This document shows, piece after piece, positions 62,201-64,000 of a stretch of 64,000 bases of DNA (the first letter of the stretch is position 1; every line of letters begins with the position of its first letter). Origin of the DNA: Pseudorasbora parva (Eukaryota; Chordata; Actinopteri; Cypriniformes; Gobionidae); NCBI RefSeq assembly GCF_024679245.1, contig NC_090172.1:3455946-3519945 (forward strand). The letters run 5' to 3'. The notes below the pieces were generated by a model that saw nothing but the letters and a program-made list of their open reading frames with translations, was not told where the DNA came from and did not search any database. The position numbers and the translations under genes are program-made.

Positions 62201-64000
62201 TGAGATATAAAATCAGAATTGTGAGATATAAAGTCAGAATTGTGAGATATAAAATCAGAATTGTGAGATATAAAGTCAGAATTGAGTGATGTAAAGTCAG
62301 AATTGAGAGATATAAAGTCAGAATTGAGAGATATAAAATCAGAATTGTGAGATATAAAGTCAGAATTGAGAGATATAAAGTCAGAATTGAGAGATATAAA
62401 GTCAGAATTAAGAGATATAAAGTCAGAATTAAGAGATATAAAGTCAGAATTGAGTGATGTAAAGTCAGAATTGAGTGATATAAAATCAGAATTGTGAGAT
62501 ATAAAGTCAGAATTGAGTGATGTAAAGTCAGAATTGAGAGATATAAAGTCAGAATTGAGTGATGTAAAGTCAGAATTGAGAGATATAAAGTCAGAATTGA
62601 GAGATATAAAATCAGAATTGTGAGATATAAAGTCAGAATTGAGAGATATAAAATCAGAATTGTGAGATATAAAGTCAGAATTGAGAGATATAAAATCAGA
62701 ATTGTGAGATATAAAGTCAGAATTGTGAGATATAAAATCAGAATTGTGAGATATAAAGTCAGAATTGAGTGATGTAAAGTCAGAATTGAGAGATATAAAG
62801 TCAGAATTGAGAGATATAAAATCAGAATTGTGAGATATAAAGTCAGAATTGAGAGATATAAAGTCAGAATTGAGAGATATAAAGTCAGAATTAAGAGATA
62901 TAAAGTCAGAATTAAGAGATATAAAGTCAGAATTGAGTGATGTAAAGTCAGAATTGAGTGATATAAAATCAGAATTGTGAGATATAAAGTCAGAATTGAG
63001 TGATGTAAAGTCAGAATTAAGAGATATAAAGTCAGAATTGAGTGATGTAAAGTCAGAATTGAGAGATATAAAGTCAGAATTGAGAGATATAAAGTCAGAA
63101 TTGAGTGATGTAAAGTCAGAATTGAGAGATATAAAGTCAGAATTGAGAGATATAAAATCAGAATTGTGAGATATAAAGTCAGAATTGTGAGATATAAAGT
63201 CAGAATTGAGAGATATAAAGTCAGAATTAAGAGATATAAAGTCAGAATTAAGAGATATAAAGTCAGAATTGAGTGATGTAAAGTCAGAATTGAGTGATAT
63301 AAAATCAGAATTGAGTGATGTAAAGTCAGAATTGAGAGATATAAAGTCAGAATTGAGAGATATAAAATCAGAATTGTGAGATATAAAGTCAGAATTGTGA
63401 GATATAAAGTCAGAATTGAGAGATATAAAGTCAGAATTAAGAGATATAAAGTCAGAATTAAGAGATATAAAGTCAGAATTGAGTGATGTAAAGTCAGAAT
63501 TGAGTGATATAAAATCAGAATTGTGAGATATAAAGTCAGAATTGAGTGATGTAAAGTCAGAATTAAGAGATATAAAGTCAGAATTGAGTGATGTAAAGTC
63601 AGAATTGAGAGATATAAAGTCAGAATTGAGAGATATAGTCAGAATTGTGAGATATAAAGTCAGAATTAAGAGATATAAAGTCAGAATTGAGAGATATAGT
63701 CAGAATTGTGAGATATAAAGTCAGAATTGAGAGATATAGTCAGAATTGTGAGATATAGTCAGAATTGTGAGATATAAAGTCAGAATTGTGAGATATAAAG
63801 TCAGAATTGTGAGATATAAATTGAGAATTGAGAGATATAAAGTCAGAATTGTGAGATATAAAGTCAGAATTGAGAGATATAAAGTCAGAATTGAGAGATA
63901 TAAAGTCAGAATTGTGAGATATAAAGTCAGAATTGTGAGATATAAAGTCAGAATTGTGAGATATAAAGTCAGAATTGAGAGATATAAAGTCAGAATTGAG
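56251..64000 (+). repeat. 21-bp satellite array, at least 7.7 kb, runs off the window
   Basis: The unit GTCAGAATTGTGAGATATAA+A (21 bp) is repeated roughly 370 times with no interruption. Units differ at a few fixed positions: TTGTGAG, TTGAGAG, TTGAGTG with ATGTAAA, TTAAGAG, AAATCAG, and shorter 19-bp units lacking two A. The order of variants is itself duplicated in blocks of 1-3 kb. Repeated RYKVRIV/E frames are artefacts of a 21-bp period. No gene lies inside. Confidence 0.98.

Noticed and set aside
56251..64000. A CRISPR-like array or a repeat-protein gene in the satellite
   Set aside because: Units are directly adjacent with no unique spacers, there are no cas genes, and the host is a vertebrate. 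RYKVRIV frames are broken regularly by 19-bp units.

Overview
The window looks like a chromosome segment from a teleost fish, most likely a cyprinid. It has split vertebrate genes with GT-AG introns, high AT content, a dense load of Tc1/mariner, hAT, piggyBac-like and L2-type elements, many short terminal-inverted-repeat (TIR) elements, and long (CT)n, (AC)n and (CCAT)n arrays. I cannot name the species from the sequence. There is no sign of prokaryotic, phage or CRISPR content.

Three protein-coding genes can be reconstructed exon by exon. (1) nqo1 (NAD(P)H quinone dehydrogenase 1-like), + strand, coding exons from about 840 to 6912; its tiny first coding exon is not seen and probably lies upstream of the window. 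(2) matcap1 (formerly KIAA0895L; microtubule-associated tyrosine carboxypeptidase), + strand, coding exons 16380-25320, about 526 aa, with a likely non-coding first exon and CpG-rich promoter near 9810-10023. (3) csnk2a2 (casein kinase II alpha-prime catalytic subunit), - strand, eleven coding exons from 54717 down to 33689, 348 aa, convergent with matcap1. In human, NQO1, MATCAP1 and CSNK2A2 all lie on 16q21-q22, so this is probably a conserved vertebrate linkage group. The three proteins do unrelated jobs (quinone detoxification, tubulin detyrosination, Ser/Thr phosphorylation), and nothing suggests they form one functional system.

Most of the rest is repeats. Introns and intergenic DNA hold: an L2-like LINE split by a GATA/GATG array (4.7-6.4 kb); a TTAA-flanked piggyBac-type element (12.3-13.5 kb); a 1.25-kb CCAT-type array (23.3-24.6 kb); several hAT elements with clear 8-bp target-site duplications (31.6-33.7, 36.9-37.8, 47.0-49.7 kb); a nearly intact Tc1-type transposon (35.15-36.41 kb) and a decayed one (49.9-51.3 kb); a 45-bp minisatellite with long spurious open frames (39.9-41.4 kb); and a satellite of about 7.7 kb with a 21-bp unit that fills 56.25 kb to the window end and shows higher-order duplication.

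I found no undescribed biological system. The points most worth following up are the 21-bp satellite upstream of csnk2a2 and its likely origin in a transposable element, the (CT)74 tract that forms the nqo1 exon-2 acceptor and pushes the branch point at least 149 nt away, transposons sitting within about 40 bp of the stop codons of both nqo1 and csnk2a2, a GC-AG intron in matcap1, the Tyr-Phe to Ser-Tyr change in the CK2 activation segment, and a 49-bp near-perfect hairpin at 8.9 kb.
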